Positions 41,434 through 50,634 of a DNA stretch of 64,000 bases are shown one piece after another. Positions within the stretch are counted from its first letter, which is position 1, and the number at the start of each line of letters is the position of its first letter. The position numbers and the translations under genes are program-made. A model generated the notes under the pieces. The model searched no databases. It worked only from the letters and a program-made list of their open reading frames with translations, and was not told where the DNA came from. This DNA is from Streptomyces antimycoticus (lineage in GTDB: Bacteria; Actinomycetota; Actinomycetes; Streptomycetales; Streptomycetaceae). Location of the stretch: the NCBI RefSeq assembly GCF_005405925.1, contig NZ_BJHV01000001.1:4092001-4156000 (forward strand), read 5' to 3'.

Positions 41434-44400
41434 TCAGACGACGACGGGGTCCGTCTCGCCCATGAACGTGCGCCACAGCGCGGCGTACCGGCCGTCCCGC
41501 GCCACCAGCTCCTCATGAGTGCCGTCCTCGACGACCCGGCCATGGTCCAGGACCACCACCCGGTCCGCACGAGCGGCGGTGGTCAGCCGGTGCGCGACGA
41601 CCAGCGTGGTGCGCCGTCCCGTCAGACGATCCGTGGCCTGGTTGACCAGCGCCTCGGTGGCCAGATCGAGCGCGGCCGTGGCCTCGTCGAGCAGCAGGAT
41701 GTCCGGGTTCACCAGCTCGGCGCGCGCCAGTGCGATCAACTGCCGCTGCCCGGCGGAGAGATTGCGCCCGCGCTCGGAGACCTCGTGCAGATAGCCACCG
41801 TCCAGCGACGCCACCATGGCATGGGCGCCGACCGCCCGCGCGGCGGCCTCCACCTCCGCGTCGCTCGCGCCGGGCCGTCCGTAGGCGATGGCGTCGCGCA
41901 CCGTCCCGGCGAAGAGATACGGCTCCTGCGGGACCACCCCGAGGTGGCCGCGGTACCCGGTGAGGTCGAGCTCGCGCAGATCCACGCCGTCCACCCGCAC
42001 GGCGCCCCCGGTCGGGTCGTAGAACCGGGCCACCAGCTTGACCAGGGTGGACTTACCGGCCCCGGTCTCCCCGACGAACGCCACGGTCTGCCCCGCGGGG
42101 ATCGTGAGCGAGATGCCCGCCAGCGCCTCCTCGTCGTCCCCGTACCGGAACCGCACATCGTCGAAGGCGATCTCGCCGCGCGTGGTGCGCACCTCGCGCG
42201 GATCGTCGGCGACCGGTGTGGCGGTGGGCTCGCGCAGCAGCTCCTGGATGCGGCCCAGTGACACCGAGGCCTGCTGATAGCCGTCGAAGACCTGGGAGAG
42301 CTGCTGGACGGGGGCGAAGAACAGGTCGATGTAGAGGAGATAGGCCACCAGCGCGCCCGCCGTCAGCGTGTGGTCCCCGACCCGCCCGGCGCCCACGATG
42401 AGCACCAGCGCGGAGGCCACGGACGACAGGAGCTGGACGAACGGGAAGTACACCGAGATCAGCCGCTGACCGCGCAGCCGCGCCTGGCGGTAGGCGTCGC
42501 TGCGCGCCGCGAACCGCTCCCGGCCGGACCGCTCGCGCCGGAACGCCTGCACGATCCGCAGCCCCGCCACGCTCTCCTGCAGATCCGCGTTGACCACGCT
42601 CACGCGCTCGCGGGCCAGTTCGTACGCCTTGACGCTGAGACGCCGGAAGACGACGGTGCCGATGATGAGCGGCGGAAGGGTCAGGAAGACCACCAGCGCG
42701 AGGCCCACGTCGATGATGAGCAGCGCGACCAGGATGCCGAAGAAGGTCAGCAGGCTGACGACGGCGGTGACCAGGCCGGTCTGGAGGAACGTGGACAGCG
42801 CGTCGACGTCGGTGGTCATCCGCGTCATGATCTTGCCGCTCAGCTCGCGCTCGTAGTAGTCGAGGCCGAGCCGCTGCAGCTGCGCGAAGATCTTGACGCG
42901 CAGTGCGTAGAGCACCCGTTCACCGGTCCGCCCGGTCATCCGCGTCTCGCCGATCTGGGCGGCCCACTGCACGAGGACGACCAGGAGCGCGAGCCCGGAG
43001 GCGGCCCACACCGCCCCGAGCGCGAGCCGCTGGACGCCCTGGTCGATCCCGTGCCGGATGAGCACGGGCAGCAGCAGACCGGCGACCGCGTCCACGGCGA
43101 CGAGCAGCAGCGCGACCGCCAGCGGTGCCCCGAAGCCGCGCAGCAGCCGCCGCAGCCCGTACGTCTCCTCGGGGCGGGCGGCCTGCTCCTCGTCGATGTC
43201 GGGGGTGTCGGTGGCGGGCGGCAGCGCGGCGACCTTGGCGAGCAGCTCGGGGGTGGCGGGCATTCCGGACAGCGCCCCGGCGATCCCGGGCCCGGCCACG
43301 GCCGCGGCTCCCGCTCCCGCCGCCGTGTCGTCCTTACGGCCGTCACCATCGGGCCGCACCCATAGCTCCGGGGTCACCCCGCCGGGCCGTGGGCAGCCGT
43401 CGGCATGCTCGGGGTCGTCCCCGCCACGCGGCAGCAGTTCGGCCGCGTGGTCGCCGTCCCCGCGCGGCAGCAGTTCCGCCACCCGGTCGCCGTCTCCGTG
43501 CTTTTCACCGTCGAGACAGGGCTCGACCAGTGCCGTCGCGGCGGACTCCCCGCCGAACGCTCCGGCGAGGCCCACCGCGTGCTCCGGATCGTCCCCGCCC
43601 CGGGCGGCGGCGGGCTGGGCGTCATCCGCCAGCAGCCGCCGGTACACGGCGCTCCGCGCCCTCAGCTCCTCGTCGGTGCCCACGTCCACGACCCGGCCCC
43701 GGTCCAGGACCGCGATGCGGTCGGCGAGGGCGAGCGTGGAGGGGCGGTGGGCGATCAGCAGGGTCGTACGGCCCGCCATGACGCCCCGGAGCGCCTCGTG
43801 GATCTCGTGCTCGACGCGCGCGTCCACCGCCGAGGTGGCGTCGTCGAGGACGAGCAGCCGGGGGTCGGTGAGGATGGCGCGGGCCAGGGCCAGCCGCTGG
43901 CGCTGGCCGCCGGAGAGGGTCAGCCCCTGCTCGCCGACCTCGGTGTCATAGCCGTGCGGCAGCGCGGAGATGAAGCCGTCGGCCTGCGCGGCGCGGGCGG
44001 CGGCCCGGATCCGCTCCTCGCTCGCGTCCGGCTGCCCGTAGGCGAGGTTGGCGCGCACGGTGTCGGAGAAGAGGAAGCTGTCCTCCGGCACCAGCCCGAC
44101 CGCACCGCGCAGCGAGTCGTACGTCAGCTCCCGCACATCGTGGCCGCCGATCCGCACCGCGCCCGACGAGACGTCGTAGAAGCGCGGCAGCAGCATGGAC
44201 AGCGTCGACTTGCCGCTGCCGGAGGCGCCCACGACGGCCAGGGTCTCGCCCGGTTCGATCCGCAGGGACACCTCGGAGAGCACCGGGCGCTCGGGGTCGT
44301 AGCCGAAGCTCACGCGGTCGAACTCGACCGTCGCCGGGGCGTCCTCGGGAAGCTCCCGGGCGCCTGGGCGCTCGTCGATGACCGGCTCGGTGTCGATGAG

Positions 44401-45420
44401 CTCGAAGACCCGCTCGACCCCGGCCCGCGCCTGCTGCCCGATGGTCAGGAGCATCGTGAGCATCCGCACCGGGCCCACGAGCTGGGCGAGATACGTCGAG
44501 AAGGCCACGAAGGTGCCGAGGGTGATCTGGCCGCGGGTGGCCATCCAGCCGCCGAGTGCCAGCATGGCGACCTGGCCGAGGGCGGGGACGGCCTGCAGTG
44601 CGGGGGTGTAGCGGGAGTTCAGCCGTACGGTCCGCAGCCGGGCGGCGAACAGCCGGCGGCCGACCGCCCGCAGCTTGTCGGTCTCCTGAGCCTCCTGCCC
44701 GAACCCCTTGACCACCCGGACACCGGTCACGGCCCCGTCGACGACACCCGCGACGGCGGCCGCCTGCCCCTGGGCGTACCAGGTGGCGGGGAAGAGCCGG
44801 ATGCGGCTGCGCGAGGCGAGGATCCACAGGGCGGGGGCGACGGCGAGGGCGACGACGGTGAGCAGCGGCGAGAGCGTCGCCATCACGACGAGCGAGACCA
44901 GGAAGAGGAGGATGTTGCCGATCATCATCGGCACCATGAAGAGCAGGCCCTGGATCAGCTGGAGGTCGCTGGTGGCCCGGCCGATGATCTGGCCGGTGGA
45001 GAGGTTGTCCTGCCGTCTGCCGTCGAAGCGGGCGATGGACGCGTACATCTCGGTGCGCAGGGCGTGCTGGACGTCGAGGGCGAGCCGTCCGCCGTAGAAG
45101 CGGCGGATATAGGTGAGGACGTACACCACGAGGGCGGCGACGATCAGCAGGGTGGCCCAGGGGGCGAGCGACCGGTCATGCTGGACGATCACATCGTCGA
45201 TGATCAGCTTCGGCACCAGCGGGACGAGCGCCATGACGGCCATTCCGGCGAGCGAGGCACCCAGGGCGAGCAGCACATCCTTGCGGTACAGCCAGCAGTA
45301 GCCGAACAGCCGCCTTACCCAGCCCTGCCCGACATCCGGCCCGCCCACATCTGACCCACTCTTATCGCTTTCACCCATTTCACCCGTTTCATCCGTTGCG
45401 TCCGTCGCTACGTCCGCCAC
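41434..45420 (-). CDS. Full-length ABC exporter (TMD-NBD-TMD-NBD) with one degenerate ATP site
   Basis: A 1328-residue fusion of two ABC half-exporters, probably expelling drugs or lipids. Half 1 has six helices, Walker A VVGASGSGKST (about residue 397), signature LSGGQRQR and Walker B LLVLDDATSAVD, with Asp in place of the catalytic Glu. A linker of about 150 residues contains repeats (AELLPRG, GGDDPEHA). Half 2 has Walker A VGETGAGKST (about 1117), altered signature LSAGQRQL and intact Walker B LLLDEATAALD. One degenerate and one canonical site is as in heterodimeric exporters such as TM287/288. GTG at 45420 has GGGAGGT upstream. Divergent from an AraC regulator. Confidence 0.93.
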   Translation of the reverse strand: MADVATDATDETGEMGESDKSGSDVGGPDVGQGWVRRLFGYCWLYRKDVLLALGASLAGMAVMALVPLVPKLIIDDVIVQHDRSLAPWATLLIVAALVVYVLTYIRRFYGGRLALDVQHALRTEMYASIARFDGRRQDNLSTGQIIGRATSDLQLIQGLLFMVPMMIGNILLFLVSLVVMATLSPLLTVVALAVAPALWILASRSRIRLFPATWYAQGQAAAVAGVVDGAVTGVRVVKGFGQEAQETDKLRAVGRRLFAARLRTVRLNSRYTPALQAVPALGQVAMLALGGWMATRGQITLGTFVAFSTYLAQLVGPVRMLTMLLTIGQQARAGVERVFELIDTEPVIDERPGARELPEDAPATVEFDRVSFGYDPERPVLSEVSLRIEPGETLAVVGASGSGKSTLSMLLPRFYDVSSGAVRIGGHDVRELTYDSLRGAVGLVPEDSFLFSDTVRANLAYGQPDASEERIRAAARAAQADGFISALPHGYDTEVGEQGLTLSGGQRQRLALARAILTDPRLLVLDDATSAVDARVEHEIHEALRGVMAGRTTLLIAHRPSTLALADRIAVLDRGRVVDVGTDEELRARSAVYRRLLADDAQPAAARGGDDPEHAVGLAGAFGGESAATALVEPCLDGEKHGDGDRVAELLPRGDGDHAAELLPRGGDDPEHADGCPRPGGVTPELWVRPDGDGRKDDTAAGAGAAAVAGPGIAGALSGMPATPELLAKVAALPPATDTPDIDEEQAARPEETYGLRRLLRGFGAPLAVALLLVAVDAVAGLLLPVLIRHGIDQGVQRLALGAVWAASGLALLVVLVQWAAQIGETRMTGRTGERVLYALRVKIFAQLQRLGLDYYERELSGKIMTRMTTDVDALSTFLQTGLVTAVVSLLTFFGILVALLIIDVGLALVVFLTLPPLIIGTVVFRRLSVKAYELARERVSVVNADLQESVAGLRIVQAFRRERSGRERFAARSDAYRQARLRGQRLISVYFPFVQLLSSVASALVLIVGAGRVGDHTLTAGALVAYLLYIDLFFAPVQQLSQVFDGYQQASVSLGRIQELLREPTATPVADDPREVRTTRGEIAFDDVRFRYGDDEEALAGISLTIPAGQTVAFVGETGAGKSTLVKLVARFYDPTGGAVRVDGVDLRELDLTGYRGHLGVVPQEPYLFAGTVRDAIAYGRPGASDAEVEAAARAVGAHAMVASLDGGYLHEVSERGRNLSAGQRQLIALARAELVNPDILLLDEATAALDLATEALVNQATDRLTGRRTTLVVAHRLTTAARADRVVVLDHGRVVEDGTHEELVARDGRYAALWRTFMGETDPVVV

Positions 45421-45581
45421 CCGTTGACCTCCCGATCCGCACACTCTTCCGGAAGGCACCAACACACTGATGTGCGGATTTCATCCTTCAGCAACAATCG
45501 GACCGGGTCACATCCGGCCGCGCGGCCGCCTCGGCCCGCTCCGCCCCCGTCCGGATACGCGTTCGCGGAATCGCCCAAAAG

Positions 45582-45607
45582 CGGACTGTTCAATACCGGA
45601 CCGTTCA
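45582..45607. promoter_or_regulatory. Paired direct repeats, candidate AraC-type sites
   Basis: CGGACTGTTCA (45582-45592) and CGGACCGTTCA (45597-45607) differ by one base and are 15 bp apart, about 80 bp upstream of the AraC start and in the region shared with the ABC exporter promoter. Direct repeats with this spacing are typical for AraC proteins, but binding is inferred. Confidence 0.4.
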
Positions 45608-45682
45608 TCAAACACTTAGCAGGGCTGTCTAAGGTCGCGTCCACCGAAAAGCTCACCACCGTACGGCGAAAGGGTGATGATC

Positions 45683-46669
45683 GTGACGGGACTCCAGATC
45701 GACGACATCCCGCCCGCGGAGCGATTCGCGGCCTGGCGCGCCCTGTGCGAACTGACGGCGATCCCGATGGAGCTCCGCAGCGACCACGAGCACGACTTCC
45801 GCGCGAGCGTACGGGGCGGAGTGAGCCTTGGCGAGGTGACGCTGACCTCCACCTCCGTACCGTCACTGCGCAACGAACGGACGGCGGCCCATATCCGGCG
45901 CTCCGACCCGGAGCTCTACCATCTGCGGCTCACCCTGAGCGGTGAGAGCGATGTGCGCCACGGGGACGTCGAAGCCACGGTCGGCGCCCGGCAGCTCATG
46001 CTCACCTCGACCTCCACGCCGTATCTGGCGGTGTGCGAGCGCGGCAGGGTCGACGGGATGACGATCACCCTCCACCCCTCGCTGCTGCCCTTCCCGGCGG
46101 CCGAGCTCAACCGGCTGCTCGGGCAGCGGCTGTCCGGGCGGTCCGGCATCGGGGCGATGCTCGCCGACTTCCTCATCCGGCTGGCCGCCGAATCCGACCG
46201 CTACGGCCCGGCCGACGCACCGCGCCTCGGCACCGTCGCCGTCGATCTGCTCAACGCGCTGCTCGCGCATGAGCTGGACGCCGGTGCCGAGGCGTGCGCC
46301 GAGAACCGGCTCACCCCCGAGAGCCGTCGGCGCACCCTGCGGTTACGCATCGAGGAATTCGTCCGGCAGAACCTGCACAGCCCGGGGCTCACCCCGGCGT
46401 CGATCGCCGCGGCCCATCACATCTCGCTCCGGTACCTCTACCGCCTCTTCGAGGAGCGGGGGCACACGGTCTCCGCGTGGATCCGCGCCCAGCGCCTGGA
46501 ACGCTGCCGCCGCGACCTCGCCGATCCCGCTCTGGGCGACACCCCCATCCATGCCATCGCCGCCCGCTGGGGTTTCAGCCACGCCGCGGACTTCAGCCGT
46601 GCCTTCCGCGGCGCCTATGGCATCCCCCCTCGGGACTTCCGCCATACGGCGCTGTGGACGAACAGGTGA
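45683..46669 (+). CDS. AraC-family regulator
   Basis: A 328-residue regulator with an N-terminal AraC_binding_2-type ligand domain (IPPAERFAAWRALCELTAIP; ELYHLRLTLSGES) and two C-terminal helix-turn-helix motifs (SIAAAHHISLRYLYRLFEE; IHAIAARWGFSHAADFSRAF). I favour GTG 45683, which is eight bases after GAAAGGG, over ATG 45677 or GTG 45674. It is divergent from the ABC exporter and may control it. The direct repeats at 45582-45607 lie between them. Confidence 0.91.
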   Translation: MTGLQIDDIPPAERFAAWRALCELTAIPMELRSDHEHDFRASVRGGVSLGEVTLTSTSVPSLRNERTAAHIRRSDPELYHLRLTLSGESDVRHGDVEATVGARQLMLTSTSTPYLAVCERGRVDGMTITLHPSLLPFPAAELNRLLGQRLSGRSGIGAMLADFLIRLAAESDRYGPADAPRLGTVAVDLLNALLAHELDAGAEACAENRLTPESRRRTLRLRIEEFVRQNLHSPGLTPASIAAAHHISLRYLYRLFEERGHTVSAWIRAQRLERCRRDLADPALGDTPIHAIAARWGFSHAADFSRAFRGAYGIPPRDFRHTALWTNR

Positions 46670-46749
46670 GCGGGGCTCCCCCCGTGGTAACCCTGCTCAC
46701 CCGTCACTGATCAGCATGGGCCGAGCGGGGCCGGGATGTCATTGGCATC

Positions 46750-46829
46750 CTGTGCACAGTGCCTTGATCCTCTGTGCACGGATCCCCTTCTCTGTGCACC
46801 GACTCTCTGTGCACCGACTATCTGTGCAC
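46750..46829. repeat. Five CTGTGCAC repeats downstream of the AraC gene
   Basis: CTGTGCAC, containing the palindrome GTGCAC, occurs at 46750, 46772, 46792, 46807 and 46822. The last three are 15 bp apart within CTCTGTGCACCGACT-like units. The array lies between convergent genes. It may be an iterated protein-binding site or a microsatellite. Confidence 0.75.
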
Positions 46830-46858
46830 CGGCCGCGCCATCCCGGCCGCCCAGGGCG

Positions 46859-47197
46859 TCACTTGGCCCGGGTCACCCGCAACTCCTCGATGCCCGCGCG
46901 CTTCTTGTCGTCCGCCGACCGCACGGTGACGCGGACGAAGCGGGCCGGGCCGGTCGTCCCCTCGCGCCAGTGGCGGCCGTCGAGCGAGGTCCGCACCTCA
47001 GGGGAGACGGGCCGGGTGCGGGTCCACTCCGGGCTGACCTTCGCCAGCCGCACGGCGCGGCCGAGATCGGCCGTGAGCGTGCCCTGGGCCGCGTCGGGGA
47101 CCCAGGCGGTGGCCGCGTCATTGTTCTCCGTCGTGGTGGGCCGGTGACGGTCCCAGTGACGATAAAGAGGTGAACACGACAGGTCAATGAATCGCAT
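46859..47197 (-). pseudogene. Truncated discoidin (F5/8 type C)-like domain fragment
   Basis: The frame encodes TTENNDAATAWVPDAAQGTL; TADLGRAVRLAKVSPEWTR; RTSLDGRHWREGT; RFVRVTVRSADDKKRAGIEE. This is the core and C-terminal end of a carbohydrate-binding F5/8-type-C (coagulation-factor) domain. Such domains normally end larger secreted glycosidases, and no catalytic domain or signal peptide is present. An ATG at 47197 begins 112 residues, but the first 20 are AT-rich and unlike the domain. I take it as the tail of a deleted gene. A small genuine protein is possible. Confidence 0.6.
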
Positions 47198-47209
47198 GAT
47201 GACTTCAAT

Positions 47210-47229
47210 ATCTGAACGCGAGTTCAGAT
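47210..47229. promoter_or_regulatory. Palindromic operator-like site
   Basis: ATCTGAAC-GCGA-GTTCAGAT is a perfect inverted repeat with 8-bp arms and 4-bp centre in an AT-richer stretch next to the truncated discoidin fragment. It has the form of a TetR-type operator, but no TetR gene is nearby. It may be a relic of deleted DNA. Confidence 0.5.
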
Positions 47230-47286
47230 GAGAGAACAAGATCAATAGGCGTGGCGGGTGCGTCGGAACGAGGCGTGCCGGGCCCG

Positions 47287-47964
47287 TCAGAACGCGGACG
47301 GGCGCACCAGCCCCGTCTCGTAGGCGAAGACCGCCGCCTGGGTCCGGTCGCGCAGCGCCAGCTTGAACAGGATCCGGCTCACATGGGTCTTCACGGTCTG
47401 CTCGGCCACCACCAGCCGGGCGGCGATCTCCGCGTTCGACAGCCCCTGGGCGATCAGCGTGAGCACCTCGGTCTCGCGCTCGGTCAGGTCGCCCACCCGG
47501 TCCCGCAGGGGACCGCGCGGGGCGGCGGCGCTCACCCGGGAGAACTCGCCGATCAGGCGCTTGGTGATGTTCGGCGCCAGCAGCGCGTCCCCGGCCGCCA
47601 CCACCCGTACCGCATGGGCCAGTTCATCCGCCGAGGCGTCCTTCAGCAGAAACCCGGACGCGCCCGCGCGCAGCGCTTCGTAGACATACTCGTCGAGGTC
47701 GAAGGTGGTGAGGACCAGGATCTTGACGGTGGCCCCGGCGGGCTCGGTGAGCCGGCGGGTGGCCTCGATACCGCCGACTCCCGGCATCCGTATGTCCATC
47801 AGGACCACGTCCGGGGCCAGTTCGGCGGCCTGGTCGATGGCGTCGGCCCCGTCCACGGCCTGGCCGACGACCTCGATGTCCGGTTCGGCGTTGAGGAGCA
47901 CCGTGAAGCCCTGGCGGACCATCATCTGGTCGTCGGCGATCAGGACGCGGATGGTCGTCGTCAT
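47287..47964 (-). CDS. NarL/LuxR-type response regulator
   Basis: A 225-residue response regulator. The receiver domain has IRVLIADDQMMVRQGF with the acidic pair, phospho-Asp in VVLMDIRMPGVGGIEA and Lys in GFLLKDASADEL. The LuxR output helix-turn-helix is LTERETEVLTLIAQGLSNAE. Its start overlaps the stop of the sensor kinase gene (GTATGACG region, 4 bases), so it is the second gene of a two-component operon. Target genes unknown. In Streptomyces such pairs often control membrane or antibiotic responses. Confidence 0.95.
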   Translation of the reverse strand: MTTTIRVLIADDQMMVRQGFTVLLNAEPDIEVVGQAVDGADAIDQAAELAPDVVLMDIRMPGVGGIEATRRLTEPAGATVKILVLTTFDLDEYVYEALRAGASGFLLKDASADELAHAVRVVAAGDALLAPNITKRLIGEFSRVSAAAPRGPLRDRVGDLTERETEVLTLIAQGLSNAEIAARLVVAEQTVKTHVSRILFKLALRDRTQAAVFAYETGLVRPSAF

Positions 47965-49316
47965 ACGGAGTCCTCGGCGGTTTCGGTCGCGGCGGTGGAC
48001 GGGTCGGGGTGGTGCGTGGGCAGCACGGCGGTCACCTCGTAACCGCCGTCCGGCGTCGGGCCGGTGGTCAGCTCACCCCCTAGCATCGCAGCGCGCTCCC
48101 GCATCCCGAGCAGCCCGTGCCCGGCGCCCGGCGAGGGCGGGGCGGGCCGGTCCGGGGTCGTGTTGACGATCCGGACGGTGAGCCCGCGCCGCTGGTACCC
48201 CAGCTCCACCCGCGCCTGGGCGCCCGGCGCGTGCCGCATCACGTTGCTCAGCGCCTCCTGCACGATGCGGAAGGCCGACAGCTCGACGCCCGGCGGCAGC
48301 GGCCGCCGCTCCCCGGTGACATCCGTAAGGATTGTGATTCCGGTCCCGCGCACCGTGCCCACCAGCTCGTCCAGCCGGTCCAGGGTGGGCTGCGGGGCGT
48401 GCCGGGCGCCGTCGGCCAGGGCGTCCTCGGAGCGCAGCACGCCCAGCACGCGGCGGAGTTCGGCCAGCGCCTCGACCGCGTTCTGCCGGATGCCCGCGAG
48501 GTTCTCCTTGAGGTCGTCGGAGGGGTTCTCGGCCAGATGCGGGGCGACCTGCGCCTGGATGGAGATCACCGACATGTGGTGGGCGACCACGTCGTGCAAC
48601 TCGCGGGCGATGCGGTTACGCTCCTCCAGCAGGGTGCGCCGGGCCCGTTCCTCCGCGGTGAGCTCCTCCTGCTCGACCAGCCGCCTCCGCGCCACCCGGC
48701 GGCCGCGCAGCGCGGCGCCCACCACCACGGCGGTGGTGAAGGACACGAACGCCTCGTCCATGCCGTCCGCGTGGGGCCGGGTGGCGAGGGCCGCGATGAC
48801 CGTCCCCACCAGCAGGGTCAGGATCAGCGCCTCGGCGGCGATCCGGGGGCGGACCCGCAGCGCGAGGAGGAGCAGCACGACGGTGTGCAGCGCGATCTGG
48901 CCGTAGTTCCAGGGGTAGAGCACGTATTCGGGGAGACGGCCGTCCCCCTCCAGCGCCGTCACCAACAGCATGGCGGTCGAGAGCCACCACGCCGGTATCG
49001 GACGGGTCAGCGCCAGCTGGACGGCCAGCGCTTCGAGCACCACGAGCCCGATCAGGGGCACCGGGTCCTGGGCCGTCCCCGGGCGGGCCGGCTCCTGGAA
49101 CTGCGCCATGCTGAGCCAGGCCATGAGCACCGCGAACAACACCACATGGCCATGGGGCAGCCGGCCCAGCCAGCGCATCCGCGGCAGCGGGTCCCGCCGC
49201 ATCGTCCACAGGTCCGCACGGAGGATGCCCGGCGCCGCGCGCAGCCCCTCGCCCAGCGTGCGCGGCAGGGCACGCGCCCCCTCCGCCAGCCGGTCCGCCA
49301 TCCGCCCGCCCGTCAT
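47961..49316 (-). CDS. Sensor histidine kinase (HisKA_3, NarL-partner type)
   Basis: A 451-residue membrane kinase. The N-terminal half has about five or six hydrophobic segments (HGHVVLFAVLMAWLSMAQF; IALHTVVLLLLALRV; AAEALILTLLVGTVIAALA). The dimerisation domain carries the phospho-His in RNRIARELHDVVAHHMSVIS. The ATPase domain has the N box in VQEALSNVMRHAPGA and G box GHGLLGMRERAAMLGGEL. ATG 49316 is chosen. ATG 49301 is an alternative. The stop overlaps the response regulator start, and the pair forms an operon. Confidence 0.92.
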   Translation of the reverse strand: MTGGRMADRLAEGARALPRTLGEGLRAAPGILRADLWTMRRDPLPRMRWLGRLPHGHVVLFAVLMAWLSMAQFQEPARPGTAQDPVPLIGLVVLEALAVQLALTRPIPAWWLSTAMLLVTALEGDGRLPEYVLYPWNYGQIALHTVVLLLLALRVRPRIAAEALILTLLVGTVIAALATRPHADGMDEAFVSFTTAVVVGAALRGRRVARRRLVEQEELTAEERARRTLLEERNRIARELHDVVAHHMSVISIQAQVAPHLAENPSDDLKENLAGIRQNAVEALAELRRVLGVLRSEDALADGARHAPQPTLDRLDELVGTVRGTGITILTDVTGERRPLPPGVELSAFRIVQEALSNVMRHAPGAQARVELGYQRRGLTVRIVNTTPDRPAPPSPGAGHGLLGMRERAAMLGGELTTGPTPDGGYEVTAVLPTHHPDPSTAATETAEDSV

Positions 49317-49326
49317 GCCCTTGACT

Positions 49327-50634
49327 TTAGACACTGGGCTTCTCCACATGCCGGGCCTCCCGGGCCAACCGTCCCTCGCGGACGACGCGGCTCCCACCGC
49401 GAACGACGCCGCCACCACCGCGGACGACCCCGCCGCCGCCCTTGCGCGGCCGCCCCGCCTCGTACCCGTGGAACGCCGCCCAGCAGATCAGCAGCGCCCC
49501 CGCGAACACCGGCAGCCAGCACAGCCGCGCCAGCACCCAGCCGAGGTCGTCGGGCACGGTGTGCAGCCCCGGCAGCGGCCCGTACAGCCGCAGCGTGGTC
49601 ACGCTCACCGCCATCATCGCGGTCTGGTGCCACAGGAACACGGTCATCGCGGAGAGGTTGACCAGCGCCACCGCCGCCCACGCGGCGGGCCGCGCCAGCA
49701 CCCGGCGCAGCGGGCCGCGCAGCAGCAGGGCCGCGCCGCACTGGGTGAGACCGAAGGTGACGGCCGCCAGGGTGGGCGGGTTGAGGTTGGAGACCGGGGC
49801 GCCGGGCACCCCGACCATCGCCGCCGGATAGCCGCCGAGCAGGACGAGCCCGGCGGTGACCGCCGCACCCCCGATCAGCAGCACCCACCCGGCCGTACGG
49901 CCGCGCAGCAGGCCCCGGCCCCAGGTGGCGCCCACGCAGTACGGGACCAGCCAGCCCGCCGCCAGATTGATCCAGCCGAGCCAGGCCGGGCCGCCGAAGC
50001 CGAACCGGATCAGGTCGACATGGAGCACGACGGCGAGCGGCCACAGCGGATTCAGCCGCGCCACCAGCGGGGTCGCGGCCGTGAGCACCGCGTAGACCAG
50101 CAGGAACCACAGCGGGGACAGGACGAGTTTGAGCAGCGTGTGCACGGTCAGCAGGCTCACCCCGGAGCCGAGCATCGCCCCCGCCGCCACGGCCCACACC
50201 GCGAGCACGGCGGCGACGGGCCGGAACAGCCGGGCCAGCCTGGCGCGCAGCCACCGCCCATAGCCGATGCCCCGGGCGCGGGCGCAGGCATGGCTCTTGG
50301 CGCCCATCTGCCCGCCGACCAGGAAGAACACCGCGAGGGTCTGGAACGCCCAGGAGACGGGGGTGAGTTCGGGCTGGTACAGCAGCGGGCTGGCCGCGCG
50401 CAGGGTGCCACTGTCGGCGACCAGGGCGGTCACCAGCCAGTGGCCGAGCACCACGCCGAGGATGGCGAGGGCCCGCAGGGCGTCCACGGCGCGGTCGCGG
50501 TCGGGCGACGTGGCGGCCTCGATCCGCCGGACGAGATCACGCAAACGGAACGTGTCACGCGTACGAGCCGTGTCACGCGTACGGAACCTCTCGCGCGTAC
50601 GAAAGGTGTCAGGCGTACGAACGGTGTCACGCAT
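49327..50634 (-). CDS. Acyltransferase family 3 membrane protein with repetitive ends
   Basis: A 435-residue polytopic protein of the acyltransferase-3 family, probably O-acylating a cell-surface glycan or lipid. The first helix has RAVDALRALAILGVVLGHW with the family's Arg and His. About ten helices follow. Both ends are unusual: the N-terminal 35 residues are repeats of RTRDT/RTRER type encoded by 18-bp units, and the C-terminus contains GGGGVVRGGGGVVRGG. The start overlaps the end of the hydrolase gene by 8 bp. It ends 10 bp before the sensor kinase start and could be co-transcribed with it. Confidence 0.87.
   Translation of the reverse strand: MRDTVRTPDTFRTRERFRTRDTARTRDTFRLRDLVRRIEAATSPDRDRAVDALRALAILGVVLGHWLVTALVADSGTLRAASPLLYQPELTPVSWAFQTLAVFFLVGGQMGAKSHACARARGIGYGRWLRARLARLFRPVAAVLAVWAVAAGAMLGSGVSLLTVHTLLKLVLSPLWFLLVYAVLTAATPLVARLNPLWPLAVVLHVDLIRFGFGGPAWLGWINLAAGWLVPYCVGATWGRGLLRGRTAGWVLLIGGAAVTAGLVLLGGYPAAMVGVPGAPVSNLNPPTLAAVTFGLTQCGAALLLRGPLRRVLARPAAWAAVALVNLSAMTVFLWHQTAMMAVSVTTLRLYGPLPGLHTVPDDLGWVLARLCWLPVFAGALLICWAAFHGYEAGRPRKGGGGVVRGGGGVVRGGSRVVREGRLAREARHVEKPSV
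50551..50634. repeat. 18-bp repeats encoding the acyltransferase N-terminus
   Basis: Units related to GTGTCACGCGTACGAACG recur every 18 bp from 50551 (50551, 50569, 50587, 50605, 50623), with several substitutions. They encode Arg/Thr hexads before the first membrane helix. Confidence 0.82.

Noticed and set aside
46750..46829. CRISPR array
   Set aside because: Repeats are only 8 bp with spacers of 7-14 bp, and no cas genes are present.
47961..49418. Longer start of the sensor kinase at 49418
   Set aside because: It would add 34 residues overlapping the end of the acyltransferase gene, without a ribosome binding site.
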